A DNA stretch of 64,000 nt from Pseudomonas sp. LB-090624 (lineage in GTDB: Bacteria > Pseudomonadota > Gammaproteobacteria > Pseudomonadales > Pseudomonadaceae). The stretch is taken from contig NZ_QJRL01000011.1 in the NCBI RefSeq assembly GCF_003205205.1, forward strand, positions 93,907-157,906. The letters run 5' to 3'. The notes beneath the pieces are model-generated. The model saw nothing but the letters and a program-made list of their open reading frames with translations. It did no database searches and had not been told where the DNA came from. The position numbers and the translations under genes are program-made. Numbering within the stretch: position 1 is the stretch's first letter; each line of letters starts with the position of its first letter. Positions 1 through 8,791 of this stretch are shown here, piece by piece.

Positions 1-29
1 TCAAGTACATCAACCCATTTCAGACTCAT
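1..29 (-). CDS. iscX: IscX, Fe-S assembly adaptor (N-terminal fragment at window edge)
   Basis: Only the first nine or ten codons are inside the window. They read M-S-L-K-W-V-D-V-L from an ATG at 29, which matches the usual IscX start. A GAGGG ribosome site lies just upstream, between the fdx stop and this ATG. IscX is a small acidic protein that binds IscS and tunes Fe-S assembly. Its place as last gene after fdx is the usual one in proteobacterial isc operons. The call rests on this short match plus position. Confidence 0.8.
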
Positions 30-39
30 GTACAGGCCC

Positions 40-381
40 TCAGTGCGGTGCTTCAGCAGCGTGGTTGAGCGAATACTTGGGTATCTCGATGGTCAGGTCT
101 TCGTCGGCGACCACCACCTGACAGCCCAGGCGCGACTGCGCTTCCAGGCCCCAGGCCTTATCCAGCATGTCCTCTTCCAGCTCGTCGGCCTCTTCGAGCG
201 AATCGAAGCCCTTGCGCACGATACAGTGGCAAGTGGTGCAGGCCTTGACGCCGCCGCAGGCGCTTTCCATCTCGATGTGATGGTCGTGGGCCAACTCCAG
301 GATATTGGTCCCGGGCTCGACCTCCACGGTCAACCCCTCGGGGCAGAACTTCTCATGCGGCAGGAATGTCACCAGCGGCAT
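40..381 (-). CDS. fdx: ISC-type [2Fe-2S] ferredoxin
   Basis: 113 residues, normal for the adrenodoxin-like ferredoxin of isc operons, which supplies electrons for cluster assembly on IscU. The cluster ligands are visible as C42, C48 and C51 (C-G-G-V-K-A-C-T-T-C) and C87 (R-L-G-C-Q). It starts at ATG 381, three bases after the hscA stop, so it is almost certainly translated from the same mRNA. Soluble and cytoplasmic. Plant-type photosynthetic ferredoxins have a different cysteine spacing, so the ISC assignment is firm. Confidence 0.97.
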   Translation of the reverse strand: MPLVTFLPHEKFCPEGLTVEVEPGTNILELAHDHHIEMESACGGVKACTTCHCIVRKGFDSLEEADELEEDMLDKAWGLEAQSRLGCQVVVADEDLTIEIPKYSLNHAAEAPH

Positions 382-384
382 CGA

Positions 385-2247
385 TTACTCCTCGATCTCA
401 TTCAGGTTGCGCCCGGCCAGTGCGGCTTTGACCGTCGAATCAAGGCGACGGGCGGCAAATGCATCGGTCACCTGCGACAGACGCTTGGTCTGTTGCTCGA
501 TGGCTGCGCCATCGGTGCCGGCCAGCAAATCACGTAGTTCTTGCATCTGGAATTCGATGGCGTCGCGCTCGTCACTGCTGAGCAAGCGTTCGCCGTCGGC
601 GTCCAGGGCGCCCTGTACCGCTTCGAGCAGGCGCTCGCCGTCCACCTGGTGCTCGCGCAACTGACGGGCGTGCTTGTCGGAACCTGCGTGTTCGAAGGAG
701 TCCTTGAGCATGCGGGCGATTTCGCCGTCGGTGAGGCCGTAAGACGGCTTGACCTGGATGCTGGCTTCCACGCCCGAGCCCAGCTCGCGCGCAGCGACGC
801 TGAGCAGGCCGTCGGCATCGACCTGGAACGTGACGCGAATTTTTGCCGAGCCAGCGACCATGGCCGGGATGCCACGCAGCTCGAAGCGGGCCAGCGAACG
901 GCAATCGCTGATCAACTCACGCTCGCCCTGCAACACGTGGATCATCATGGCCGTCTGGCCATCTTTATAAGTGGTGAATTCCTGGGCACGCGCCACCGGG
1001 ATGGTCGTATTGCGCGGGATCACCTTCTCCATCAGCCCACCCATGGTTTCAAGGCCCAGGGACAGCGGGATGACATCGAGCAGCAGCAGTTCACCACCCT
1101 CACGGCGGTTGCCGGCCAGGGTGTCGGCCTGGATGGCGGCGCCAATGGCCACCACCTGGTCAGGGTCGATCGAAGTGAGCGGGGTACGCCCGAACAGCGC
1201 GCCCACCGCTTCACGCACGCGCGGCACGCGGGTCGAGCCGCCGACCATGACCACGGCACTGACCTCTTCCAGCTCCACGCCACTGTCGCGCACGGCGCGG
1301 CGGCAAGCCTTGAGGCTGCGGGCGACCATAGGCTCGATCATGCCCTCGAAGGCAGCACGGCTCAGTTCGCCTTGCCAGGTACCGTGGCTGACACTGACTA
1401 CGTCGGCGTCGGTCAGGGCCTCCTTGGCGGCGCAAGCGGTTTGCAGCAGCGCGCGCTGGGTGGCCGGGTCGAGGTCGGACGACAGGCCAGCCTGCTCGAT
1501 GATCCAGCCAGCAATGGCATGGTCGAAGTCGTCACCACCCAAGGCGGTATCGCCCCCGGTTGCCAGCACTTCGAACACGCCAGCAGTCAGGCGCAGGATA
1601 GAAATATCGAAGGTACCGCCGCCCAGGTCATAGATGGCCACCACGCCTTCGGCGTTCTGGTCCAGGCCGTAAGCCACGGCAGCTGCCGTCGGCTCGTTGA
1701 GCAGGCGCAGCACGTTCAGGCCGGCGAGGCGCGCAGCATCCTTGGTAGCCTGGCGCTGAGCGTCGTCGAAATAGGCCGGCACGGTAATCACCGCACCCAC
1801 CAGCTCGCCACCCAATGTCGCCTCGGCACGCTCACGCAGCACCTTGAGGATATCTGCAGACACTTCCACCGGGCTTTTCGGACCCTGCACGGTGTCGATG
1901 AACGGCATGTGCGACTCACCGCCAACGAAGCGGTACGGCAGTTGCTCGCCCAGTTGCTTGACGTCGGCCAGGCCGCGCCCCATCAGGCGCTTGACCGACA
2001 GCACAGTGTTCAGCGGGTCGCTGGAAGCGGCGTCACGCGCAGCCTGCCCCACTTCGATACGCCCGTCGAGGTAGCGCACCGCGGACGGCAGAATGACGTT
2101 GCCCTGCGCGTCAGGCAGGGGCTCGCTGCGGCCGCTACGCAGTGCAGCGACCAGAGAGTTGGTGGTACCCAGGTCGATCCCCACCGCCAGGCGGCGCTGG
2201 TGAGGCTGAGGGCTTTGACCGGGTTCGGCAATCTGCAGTAGGGCCAT
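385..2247 (-). CDS. hscA: Fe-S cluster assembly chaperone HscA (Hsp70 family)
   Basis: 620 residues, the size expected for HscA. The N-terminal nucleotide-binding domain opens with G-I-D-L-G-T-T-N-S and contains the second phosphate loop D-L-G-G-G-T-F-D. A beta-sandwich substrate domain and helical lid follow. HscA recognises the LPPVK loop of IscU and uses ATP, stimulated by HscB, to help release the cluster to acceptors. It lies between hscB and fdx, which separates it from the general chaperone DnaK. The ATG at 2247 sits about 40 bases after the hscB stop. Confidence 0.97.
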   Translation of the reverse strand: MALLQIAEPGQSPQPHQRRLAVGIDLGTTNSLVAALRSGRSEPLPDAQGNVILPSAVRYLDGRIEVGQAARDAASSDPLNTVLSVKRLMGRGLADVKQLGEQLPYRFVGGESHMPFIDTVQGPKSPVEVSADILKVLRERAEATLGGELVGAVITVPAYFDDAQRQATKDAARLAGLNVLRLLNEPTAAAVAYGLDQNAEGVVAIYDLGGGTFDISILRLTAGVFEVLATGGDTALGGDDFDHAIAGWIIEQAGLSSDLDPATQRALLQTACAAKEALTDADVVSVSHGTWQGELSRAAFEGMIEPMVARSLKACRRAVRDSGVELEEVSAVVMVGGSTRVPRVREAVGALFGRTPLTSIDPDQVVAIGAAIQADTLAGNRREGGELLLLDVIPLSLGLETMGGLMEKVIPRNTTIPVARAQEFTTYKDGQTAMMIHVLQGERELISDCRSLARFELRGIPAMVAGSAKIRVTFQVDADGLLSVAARELGSGVEASIQVKPSYGLTDGEIARMLKDSFEHAGSDKHARQLREHQVDGERLLEAVQGALDADGERLLSSDERDAIEFQMQELRDLLAGTDGAAIEQQTKRLSQVTDAFAARRLDSTVKAALAGRNLNEIEE

Positions 2248-2289
2248 GCTTATCTGAATACCTTAGGTGTCATCACGGGCAACACCGGG

Positions 2290-2811
2290 TTAATCGTCGA
2301 GGCGCTCTTCCAGCTGGCGCACTTCTTGGGCGAGCTTGTCGAGGAACTGCATGCGGCGCATCAGGCGCTCGGCCTTGTCGCGCTCGCCTGGGGCATCCCA
2401 GCAGGCGGCAAAGTCCTCGTTCAGCGTGTCCTGGGCAGCCTTCAGGCGCTTCTTGAACACGCCGACACCATCAAGGTCGGCTTCGTCCTGCAACTCTTCG
2501 AGCTCTTCACGCCACTGCATTTGCTGCAACAAGAAGTCAGGGTCGTGGACCGTGACTTCCTGAGGCACTTCATGGCCGCTGATGGCCAGCAGGTAGCGGG
2601 CGCGGCGCGGAGCGCTGCGCAGCGTCTGGTAGGCGTCGTTGAGTGCTGCGGACTTTTCCAGCGCTACCCGCTGCTCACGCTCGGAGGCGTCGGCAAAGCG
2701 GTCGGGATGGACTTCGCGGGCCAGCTCGCGATAGCGAGTGGCCAGCTTGTCGAGATCCAGGCGGAAGCTTGGCTGGAGGTCAAACAATGCGTAATGACAA
2801 GGAGTACCCAC
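2290..2811 (-). CDS. hscB: Co-chaperone HscB (J-domain)
   Basis: A GTG start at 2811 gives 173 residues, opening [11 protein letters not shown], the usual HscB N terminus; an ATG at 2850 would lie inside iscA and add a basic tail not typical of the family. The J-domain carries the H-P-D motif (E-V-H-P-D-R-F), and the C-terminal three-helix bundle binds IscU. HscB delivers IscU to HscA and stimulates its ATPase. The start is about 8 bases after the iscA stop, which suggests coupled translation. Confidence 0.95.
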   Translation of the reverse strand: MGTPCHYALFDLQPSFRLDLDKLATRYRELAREVHPDRFADASEREQRVALEKSAALNDAYQTLRSAPRRARYLLAISGHEVPQEVTVHDPDFLLQQMQWREELEELQDEADLDGVGVFKKRLKAAQDTLNEDFAACWDAPGERDKAERLMRRMQFLDKLAQEVRQLEERLDD

Positions 2812-2819
2812 AGCCAGCC

Positions 2820-3143
2820 TCAAACGTTGAAGCTTTCGCCGCAGCCACATTCACCGCGCACGTTGGGGTTGTTGAACTTGAAGCCTTCGTTCAACCCTTC
2901 CTTGACGAAATCCAGCTCAGTGCCGTCGAGGTACACCAGGCTCTTGGGATCGATGATCACCTTCACGCCATGGTTCTCGAACACGGTGTCTTCGTCCGCC
3001 AGTTCGTCGACGAACTCCAGCACGTAGGCCAGGCCCGAGCAACCGGTGGTGCGCACGCCCAGGCGAATGCCCTCACCTTTGCCGCGCCCGTCAAGGGAGC
3101 GGCGAATGTGGTTGGCGGCGGCTTCTGTCATGCTGATAGCCAT
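2820..3143 (-). CDS. iscA: A-type Fe-S carrier IscA
   Basis: 107 residues. The three conserved cysteines of A-type carriers are present: C35 (T-T-G-C-S-G) and the C-terminal pair C99 and C101 (E-C-G-C-G). IscA accepts or carries clusters to [4Fe-4S] apoproteins. Its position between iscU and hscB is canonical, which favours IscA over the related ErpA or SufA. Confidence 0.97.
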   Translation of the reverse strand: MAISMTEAAANHIRRSLDGRGKGEGIRLGVRTTGCSGLAYVLEFVDELADEDTVFENHGVKVIIDPKSLVYLDGTELDFVKEGLNEGFKFNNPNVRGECGCGESFNV

Positions 3144-3171
3144 CAGGACTCCTTACCTTGCAACAGGCGAC

Positions 3172-3558
3172 TTAGATCAAGCCTTTCTTCTGCTTGTAAT
3201 CGCGCACAGCTGCCTTGATGGCATCTTCGGCGAGTACCGAGCAGTGGATCTTGACCGGCGGCAGCGCCAGTTCTTCGGCCAGCTGAGTGTTCTTGATGGT
3301 TTCGGCTTCGTCCAGGGTCTTGCCCTTCATCCACTCGGTGGCGAGGGAGCTGGAAGCGATGGCCGAACCGCAGCCGTATGTCTTGAACTTGGCATCTTCG
3401 ATGACGCCTTGCTCGTTGACCTTGATTTGCAGACGCATCACGTCACCGCACGCTGGGGCGCCGACCATGCCGGTACCGACATCCGGGTCCTCGGCATTCA
3501 TCTTGCCGACGTTGCGTGGGTTTTCGTAGTGGTCGATGACCTTTTCACTGTATGCCAT
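3172..3558 (-). CDS. iscU: Fe-S cluster scaffold IscU
   Basis: 128 residues. The scaffold ligands are C37 (G-A-P-A-C-G-D), C63 (Y-G-C-G-S) and C106 (H-C-S-V-L), with D39 and H105 beside them. The HscA recognition loop L-P-P-V-K is at 99-103. IscU receives sulfur from IscS and iron plus electrons from Fdx, and assembles [2Fe-2S] clusters. The short intergenic gap to iscS fits a single operon. Confidence 0.98.
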   Translation of the reverse strand: MAYSEKVIDHYENPRNVGKMNAEDPDVGTGMVGAPACGDVMRLQIKVNEQGVIEDAKFKTYGCGSAIASSSLATEWMKGKTLDEAETIKNTQLAEELALPPVKIHCSVLAEDAIKAAVRDYKQKKGLI

Positions 3559-3604
3559 GGTGCAATTCCTTCCTCATCAGGGAGCCGCTCTTGCCGGCGA
3601 CTGC

Positions 3605-4819
3605 TTAGTGGGCGGCCCACTCGATCTTGGAGATGTCAACGCCGTCTTTGTACATGTCCCACAGCGGCGACAGCTCACGCAGTTTATTGACAGCCTCGCA
3701 GACTTTCTGCGCGGCGTAGTCGACTTCTTCTTCGGTGGTGAAGCGGCCGAAGGAGAAGCGGATCGAGCTGTGCGCCAGCTCGTCGTTGCGGCCCAGAGCG
3801 CGCAGCACGTAAGACGGCTCGAGCGACGCAGAGGTGCACGCCGAACCGGACGATACGGCGATGTCCTTCAGCGACATCAGCAGCGATTCGCCTTCGACGT
3901 AGTTGAAGCTCAGGTTCAGGTTGTGCGGCACGCGGGCAGTCTGGCTGCCATTGACGTAGAGCTCTTCAAGGTTGGAGACCTGCTTGAAGAAGCGGTCGCT
4001 CAGGGCCTTGATGCGCACGTTTTCCGCGGCCATTTCCTGCTTGGCGATGGCAAAGGCCTCGCCCATGCCGACGATCTGGTGGGTCGGTAGGGTACCCGAA
4101 CGCATGCCGCGCTCATGGCCACCGCCGTGAATGATGGCTTCCAGGCGTACACGCGGCTTGCGGCTGACGTACAGCGCGCCGATGCCTTTCGGGCCGTAGG
4201 CCTTGTGCGCCGAGAACGACATCAGGTCGACCTTGAGCTTTTGCACGTCGATGTCCACCTTGCCGGCCGACTGGGCAGCGTCGACGTGGAACAGTACGCC
4301 GCGCGAACGGGTCAGTTCACCGATGGCGGCGATGTCGTTGATCGAGCCGACTTCGTTGTTCACGTGCATCAGCGAGACCAGGATGGTGTCGTCGCGCAGC
4401 ACGGCCTCTACCATGGCCGGGGTGACGATGCCGTCTTCGCCTGGCTCGAGGTAGGTGACTTCGAAACCTTCACGCTCCAGCTGGCGAGCGGTATCCAGGA
4501 CCGCCTTGTGCTCGATTTTGGAGGTGATGATGTGCTTGCCCTTGGTCTGATAGAAGTGCGCCACGCCTTTCAGTGCGAGGTTGTCGGACTCGGTGGCACC
4601 GCTGGTCCAGACGATTTCGCGCGGGTCGGCGTTGATCAGCTCGGCAACCTGGCGGCGACCGTTCTCGACCGCTTCCTCGGCCTTCCAGCCGAAGACGTGG
4701 GAGCGCGAGGCCGGGTTACCGAAGTTCCCGTCAACCAGCAGGCATTCGGCCATCTTCTGGGCGACACGTGGGTCAACCGGAGTGGTCGCGGAGTAATCGA
4801 GGTAGATCGGCAACTTCAT
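3605..4819 (-). CDS. iscS: Cysteine desulfurase IscS
   Basis: 404 residues, a class V PLP enzyme converting L-cysteine to alanine and a protein persulfide. The PLP-binding lysine is in S-F-S-A-H-K-A-Y-G, the cofactor aspartate in H-V-D-A-A-Q-S, and the mobile catalytic cysteine in S-S-G-S-A-C-T-S, typical of group I enzymes. An AGGAGAGAC ribosome site precedes the ATG at 4819. Besides Fe-S assembly, this enzyme also feeds tRNA thiolation. Confidence 0.98.
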   Translation of the reverse strand: MKLPIYLDYSATTPVDPRVAQKMAECLLVDGNFGNPASRSHVFGWKAEEAVENGRRQVAELINADPREIVWTSGATESDNLALKGVAHFYQTKGKHIITSKIEHKAVLDTARQLEREGFEVTYLEPGEDGIVTPAMVEAVLRDDTILVSLMHVNNEVGSINDIAAIGELTRSRGVLFHVDAAQSAGKVDIDVQKLKVDLMSFSAHKAYGPKGIGALYVSRKPRVRLEAIIHGGGHERGMRSGTLPTHQIVGMGEAFAIAKQEMAAENVRIKALSDRFFKQVSNLEELYVNGSQTARVPHNLNLSFNYVEGESLLMSLKDIAVSSGSACTSASLEPSYVLRALGRNDELAHSSIRFSFGRFTTEEEVDYAAQKVCEAVNKLRELSPLWDMYKDGVDISKIEWAAH

Positions 4820-4865
4820 TTGTCTCTCCTATCAGGCGGTGGCGTCGCTCGTCGTCCCAAAGGGA

Positions 4866-5357
4866 TCAATCGACGGCTGACGTCTCAATCTTGTCCAGCT
4901 GGGCGGTTCGGCCTGCGACTCGACGCAGGTCCTGGCGCTGGGCGACTTCCTGCACCTCGCGGCGCATGACGAGGTCGGCCAGGCTGATGCCGCTGAGGAA
5001 TTCATGGATCTGCTGGCTGAGGTCGCACCACAGGTGGTGGGTCAGGCAGGTATCACCGGCATGGCAGTCCCCGAGCCCCTGGCAACGGGTGGCATCGACC
5101 GACTCGTTGACTGCGTCGATGACCTGCGCCACCTGGATGGTTTCCATGCCCCGGGACAGCTGATAGCCGCCACCTGGACCGCGCACGCTGGAAACCAGGC
5201 TGCTGCGGCGCAGCTTGGCGAACAGCTGTTCCAGATAAGAGAGGGAAATGCCCTGGCGCTCGGAAATATCGGCCAAAGACACCGGCCCATGCTGCGCGTG
5301 CAACGCCAGGTCGAGCATGGCAGTCACGGCGTATCGGCCTTTGGTAGTCAGTCGCAT
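4866..5357 (-). CDS. iscR: Fe-S cluster-sensing regulator IscR
   Basis: 163 residues from the ATG at 5357, beginning [11 protein letters not shown], the standard IscR start; a longer reading from 5414 would begin upstream of the -10 promoter element. It is a Rrf2-type winged helix with cluster ligands C92, C98 and C104 plus nearby H107. In its [2Fe-2S] form IscR represses this operon; the apo form regulates other promoters. It is first in the operon and overlooks two type 1-like sites in its own promoter. Confidence 0.97.
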   Translation of the reverse strand: MRLTTKGRYAVTAMLDLALHAQHGPVSLADISERQGISLSYLEQLFAKLRRSSLVSSVRGPGGGYQLSRGMETIQVAQVIDAVNESVDATRCQGLGDCHAGDTCLTHHLWCDLSQQIHEFLSGISLADLVMRREVQEVAQRQDLRRVAGRTAQLDKIETSAVD

Positions 5358-5394
5358 GGCTATTGGGTACCACGGGAGTTTCGGGATGTGTGCG

Positions 5395-5423
5395 AGTATG
5401 CGATTCCCGAGCATTTAAGTCAA
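5395..5423 (-). promoter_or_regulatory. Sigma70 promoter of the isc operon
   Basis: On the minus strand a -35 TTGACT (5423-5418) and a -10 CATACT (5400-5395) are separated by exactly 17 bases. The predicted start is about 30 bases before the iscR ATG. The -35 box lies inside a sequence resembling a type 1 IscR site, as expected for autorepression. Confidence 0.75.
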
Positions 5424-5427
5424 CTAT
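5403..5427 (-). promoter_or_regulatory. Type 1-like IscR binding site, promoter-proximal
   Basis: Minus-strand ATAGTTGACTTAAATGCTCG plus the next five bases fit the E. coli type 1 consensus well in the left half (ATA-S-YY-GACT) and the central A/T part, less well on the right. It covers the -35 element, so bound IscR would block RNA polymerase. Confidence 0.65.
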
Positions 5428-5451
5428 TAGACCTACTGCTTTAGTCGGGTT
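5427..5451 (-). promoter_or_regulatory. Second IscR-like site upstream of iscR
   Basis: Minus-strand core CCGACTAAAGCAGTAGGT shares the GACT-A/T-rich-CAGT core with the type 1 consensus and abuts the promoter-proximal site. Tandem sites would permit graded repression. No binding data are available here. Confidence 0.5.
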
Positions 5452-5486
5452 TGCATCTGGGAGGCGGGCGCGATTGTAGCAGGCAT

Positions 5487-5506
5487 GGGGCGTGAGCACA
5501 CGCCCC
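5487..5506 (-). terminator. GC-rich hairpin between cysE and iscR
   Basis: An eight-base-pair perfect stem, GGGGCGTG/CACGCCCC, with a four-base loop lies 30 bases beyond the cysE stop. No T-run follows on the minus strand, so it is a weak or factor-assisted terminator at best, separating the trmJ-cysE transcript from isc. Confidence 0.4.
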
Positions 5507-5536
5507 GTATGTCACCGGGCTTTCAACACGGCGCAA

Positions 5537-6322
5537 TCAATGCGCCTGAGTGTCGCGCCGGGTGGCCTGGGCAACCTCGGTGAAGTCATCTTCCGGCAAG
5601 GCCGGCAGCTCCTTGGCACAATAGTCACTGCCCATCTTGGTCAGGGCACCACACATGCCCTCCAGCCGCTCGTCGACGGCTTGCAAGTGGTCGAGCATCT
5701 GGCCGATGGCGCGCGCCACCGGGTCGGGCATGTCACCGCTGACACCGTAAGCGTCGAAACCGATCTTCTCGGCCATGGCCTTGCGCTTGGCCTCGACCTC
5801 GTTGTCTTCGCTCTTGACGATGATCCGCCCCGGGATGCCTACCGCCGTGGCGCCGGCCGGCACCGCCTTGGTCACCACCGCGTTCGAACCGATCTTGGCC
5901 CCGGCACCGACGGTGAACGGCCCAAGCACCTTGGCGCCCGCCCCTACTACCACGCCATTTTCCAGGGTCGGGTGGCGCTTGCCTTTGTTCCAGCTGGTGC
6001 CGCCCAGGGTCACGCCCTGATACAGGGTGACGTCATCGCCGATTTCGGCCGTTTCGCCAATGACGATGCCCATGCCGTGGTCAATGAAAAAACGCCGGCC
6101 GATGGTGGCGCCGGGATGGATCTCGATGCCGGTCATCCAGCGGCCGAAGTTCGACACTAGGCGGGCAAGCCACTTGAAATCGCGCTTCCACAGGGCGTTG
6201 CCCAACCGGTGCAGCCAGATGGCGTGCATGCCGGGGTAGCAGGTGAGCACCTCGAAAGCGTTGCGCGCAGCCGGGTCACGGTGAAAAACGCTTTGAATAT
6301 CTTCACGCAGGCGTTCGAACAT
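5537..6322 (-). CDS. cysE: Serine O-acetyltransferase CysE
   Basis: 261 residues. It makes O-acetylserine from serine and acetyl-CoA, the first committed step of cysteine synthesis. An N-terminal helical domain is followed by a left-handed beta-helix of hexapeptide repeats (for example [13 protein letters not shown]) and the [12 protein letters not shown] loop typical of serine acetyltransferases. It starts three bases after the trmJ stop. Lying upstream of iscS, it places cysteine supply beside cysteine-dependent Fe-S assembly. Confidence 0.95.
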   Translation of the reverse strand: MFERLREDIQSVFHRDPAARNAFEVLTCYPGMHAIWLHRLGNALWKRDFKWLARLVSNFGRWMTGIEIHPGATIGRRFFIDHGMGIVIGETAEIGDDVTLYQGVTLGGTSWNKGKRHPTLENGVVVGAGAKVLGPFTVGAGAKIGSNAVVTKAVPAGATAVGIPGRIIVKSEDNEVEAKRKAMAEKIGFDAYGVSGDMPDPVARAIGQMLDHLQAVDERLEGMCGALTKMGSDYCAKELPALPEDDFTEVAQATRRDTQAH

Positions 6323-6325
6323 CTG

Positions 6326-7081
6326 TCAGTCCTTCCGTTTATGCGGCTCGCCCCGGACCACTTTCTGGGTCTCGGTAAGGATGCCGCGCAAAATGCTCAT
6401 TTCCGAACGCTCGACCGCCACCCGCCCATATAGCCGGCGCAGGCGCGGCATCAGGTGCTTGGGCTTTTCCGGGTCGAGGAAGCCGATACCTACCAGGGTT
6501 TTTTCCAGGTGGTCGTAGAACAGCTCCATTTCGTCCATGGTCGCCAGCTCACTGGCGTCAACCTTCTCGACCTTGCCCGGCACCGCACCGGCGGCCAGCC
6601 AGGCCATGCGCACCTCGTAGGAGAGCACCTGCACGGCGGCCGCCAGGTTCAGCGAGCTGAAGTCGGGGTTGGAGGGAATGTGCACATGGAAGTGACATCG
6701 CTGCAGTTCTTCGTTGGTCAGGCCGGCGTGTTCGCGGCCGAACACCAAGGCGATCTCTTCACCGCCATTGGCATGCTCCACCGCCTTGTCACCACACTCC
6801 CGCGGGCCGATCAACGGCCAGGGAATGCTGCGCTCGCGGGCGCTGGTGCCCATCACCAGGTTACAGCCGACCAGCGCCTGCTCGAGGGTGTCGACCACCT
6901 GGGCGTTGTCCAGCACATCGTCGGCGCCCGAGGCACGGGCACTGGCATCAAGGGCGGGGAATTCTTTCGGCTGCACCAGCACCAGACGCGACAAGCCCAT
7001 GTTTTTCATGGCACGCGCAGCGCCGCCGATGTTGCCGGGGTGGCTGGTATTGACCAGAACAACACGAATATTTTGCAGCAA
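6326..7081 (-). CDS. trmJ: tRNA (cytidine/uridine-2'-O-)-methyltransferase TrmJ
   Basis: A TTG start at 7081 gives 251 residues opening L-Q-N-I-R-V-V-L-V-N-T-S-H-P-G-N-I-G, the usual TrmJ beginning; the reading frame is open further upstream to 7177, but that stretch is not family-like. It is a SPOUT-class enzyme; the N-terminal N-T-S-H-P-G-N-I-G-G-A-A-R-A-M and the later F-G-R-E-H-A-G-L motif belong to the knotted SAM-binding fold. It methylates the ribose at position 32 of several tRNAs. The start has no strong ribosome site, so it is the less certain part of the call. Confidence 0.9.
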   Translation of the reverse strand: MLQNIRVVLVNTSHPGNIGGAARAMKNMGLSRLVLVQPKEFPALDASARASGADDVLDNAQVVDTLEQALVGCNLVMGTSARERSIPWPLIGPRECGDKAVEHANGGEEIALVFGREHAGLTNEELQRCHFHVHIPSNPDFSSLNLAAAVQVLSYEVRMAWLAAGAVPGKVEKVDASELATMDEMELFYDHLEKTLVGIGFLDPEKPKHLMPRLRRLYGRVAVERSEMSILRGILTETQKVVRGEPHKRKD

Positions 7082-7184
7082 GGTGTTGTGCTCACAGATG
7101 CAGGAATCAGGGCCTTCGATCTTACAGAACCGACAGACGTAACGCCATGAAAGCAAATGTGACACTTCTGCCGCCAAAGTTTTC

Positions 7185-7193
7185 TGCTAGAAT
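7185..7193 (+). promoter_or_regulatory. Extended -10 promoter candidate for suhB
   Basis: TGCTAGAAT is an extended -10 element (TG-n-TAGAAT) about 40 bases before the suhB ATG. There is no convincing -35 at the right distance, which is tolerable for an extended -10 promoter. Confidence 0.4.
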
Positions 7194-7232
7194 GATCGGC
7201 TTTCTTCTTTAACATCTCCAGGTGACCCGCCC

Positions 7233-8051
7233 ATGCAGCCTATGCTGAATATCGCCCTGCGCGCCGCTCGCAGCGCCAGTGAACTGATTTTCCGCTCCAT
7301 CGAACGCCTGGATAGCATCAAGGTCGATGAGAAAGAGGCCAAGGACTACGTTTCCGAAGTCGATCGCGCCGCCGAGCAAAGCATCGTCAATGCCCTGCGC
7401 AAGGCCTACCCGAACCACTCCATCCAGGGCGAGGAAACCGGCCTGCACGCGGGTACCGGCGAAGAAGGCAAAGACTACCTGTGGATCATCGACCCACTGG
7501 ACGGCACCACCAACTTCCTGCGCGGCATCCCGCACTTCGCGGTCAGCATCGCCTGCAAATACCGTGGTCGCCTCGAGCACGCGGTAATCGTCGACCCAGT
7601 TCGCCAAGAAGAATTCACCGCCAGCCGTGGCCGTGGCGCCCAGCTCAATGGCCGTCGCCTGCGCGTCAGCTCGCGCACCAGCCTGGAAGGCGCCCTGCTG
7701 GGTACCGGCTTCCCGTTCCGCGACAGCCAGATGGCCGACCTGGACAACTACCTGGGCATGTTCCGCGCCCTGACTGGCCAGACCGCCGGCATCCGCCGCG
7801 CCGGCTCCGCCAGCCTGGACCTGGCCTACGTTGCCGCTGGCCGCTTCGACGCCTTCTGGGAGTCCGGCCTGTCCGAGTGGGACATGGCAGCTGGCGTGCT
7901 GCTGATCCAAGAGGCCGGCGGCCTGGTGAGTGATTTCAACGGTGGCCACGACTTCCTCGACAAGGGCCACATCGTTGCAGGCAACATCAAGTGCTTCAAG
8001 GCCGTACTGACCGCTATCCAGCCACACCTGCCGGAAAGCATGAAGCGCTAA
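7233..8051 (+). CDS. suhB: Inositol-1-monophosphatase family protein SuhB
   Basis: 272 residues. The metal-binding motifs of the family are clear: G-E-E-T-G, then W-I-I-D-P-L-D-G-T-T-N-F, and near the C terminus W-D-M-A-A-G. In enteric bacteria SuhB also binds Nus factors and assists rRNA antitermination; whether that holds here is inference. It is divergent from trmJ and followed at once by a strong terminator. Confidence 0.95.
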   Translation: MQPMLNIALRAARSASELIFRSIERLDSIKVDEKEAKDYVSEVDRAAEQSIVNALRKAYPNHSIQGEETGLHAGTGEEGKDYLWIIDPLDGTTNFLRGIPHFAVSIACKYRGRLEHAVIVDPVRQEEFTASRGRGAQLNGRRLRVSSRTSLEGALLGTGFPFRDSQMADLDNYLGMFRALTGQTAGIRRAGSASLDLAYVAAGRFDAFWESGLSEWDMAAGVLLIQEAGGLVSDFNGGHDFLDKGHIVAGNIKCFKAVLTAIQPHLPESMKR

Positions 8052-8070
8052 GCGCAAATTGCCAGACAGC

Positions 8071-8098
8071 AAAAAGCACCTCTCGAGGTGCTTTTTTT
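8071..8098. terminator. Bidirectional intrinsic terminator after suhB
   Basis: A GCACCT-CTCG-AGGTGC hairpin is flanked by an A-run on the left and seven Ts on the right, so it can terminate transcripts from both sides. It sits between the convergent suhB and the glycine-zipper gene. Confidence 0.85.
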
Positions 8099-8128
8099 AT
8101 GCCTGATGGTTTTGCGTGACAACGTAAA

Positions 8129-8671
8129 TTACTGACCAGCTTCGCTCAGGATCAACTTGCCATTCTTGTCCAGCGGGATGGTCGAGCCCGGCTCGCGATC
8201 CATCTTCACCTTGCCAACCTGATCACCGATGGAATAGGTCACGTTGTAACCCACCACCTTCTCGCTGATGTCGTTGACCGTGTTGCAGCGGGTTTGCGTG
8301 GTGGTGTAGGTGTCACGCTGCTGCATGCCTTCTTGCACCTTGTTACCGGCGTAACCGCCACCGACCGCACCGGCCACGGTGGCGATCTTCTTGCCGGTAC
8401 CGCCGCCAATCTGATTACCCAGCAAGCCGCCCGCCAGAGCACCGACCACGGTGCCGGCAATCTGGTGTTGGTCCTTGACTGGCGCCTGACGCGTCACGGC
8501 GACGTCCTTGCATACTTCACGCGGGGTTTTAACCTGCTGTTTGATCGGTTGCACGTCAGTGACCTGCGCATATTCAGGCCCCTTGTTGACCAAGCTGTAG
8601 GTTGCGACAGCACCTCCGGCAGTCACAGCGACAGCACCCAGTACCGCGCCCACCAGCATTGATTTGTTCAC
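8129..8671 (-). CDS. Glycine-zipper 2TM-domain envelope protein
   Basis: 180 residues from a GTG at 8671. An AGGAGG ribosome site lies five bases upstream and decides this start over a longer reading from 8752. The N terminus is a hydrophobic signal or anchor segment (S-M-L-V-G-A-V-L-G-A-V-A-V). The middle is a glycine-zipper region (A-G-G-L-L-G-N-Q-I-G-G-G-T-G) as in the Rickettsia 17-kDa antigen-like family, thought to insert in the outer membrane. I see no good lipobox cysteine. Two cysteines in the mature part could form a disulfide. Function unknown; the family is linked to envelope integrity. Confidence 0.85.
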   Translation of the reverse strand: MNKSMLVGAVLGAVAVTAGGAVATYSLVNKGPEYAQVTDVQPIKQQVKTPREVCKDVAVTRQAPVKDQHQIAGTVVGALAGGLLGNQIGGGTGKKIATVAGAVGGGYAGNKVQEGMQQRDTYTTTQTRCNTVNDISEKVVGYNVTYSIGDQVGKVKMDREPGSTIPLDKNGKLILSEAGQ

Positions 8672-8727
8672 ATGAACCTCCTGATCATACCCGCGGGGGT
8701 AACCCCGCCTTCTCCCAGCCTTGGAGC

Positions 8728-8760
8728 AAAAAAAAAGGCGCGAGTTCAACACTCGCGCCT
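8728..8760 (-). terminator. Intrinsic terminator after secF
   Basis: A ten-base-pair stem AGGCGCGAGT/ACTCGCGCCT with loop TCAAC is followed on the minus strand by nine Us. It ends the queA-tgt-yajC-secD-secF transcript 30 bases beyond the secF stop. Confidence 0.9.
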
Positions 8761-8791
8761 TTGGGCCGCCGTATGGCGTAGGGACTAGGCC

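Noticed and set aside
7209..8072. 287-codon frame opposite suhB
   Set aside because: It fully overlaps an unambiguous inositol-monophosphatase gene and has no ribosome site; a GC3 shadow.
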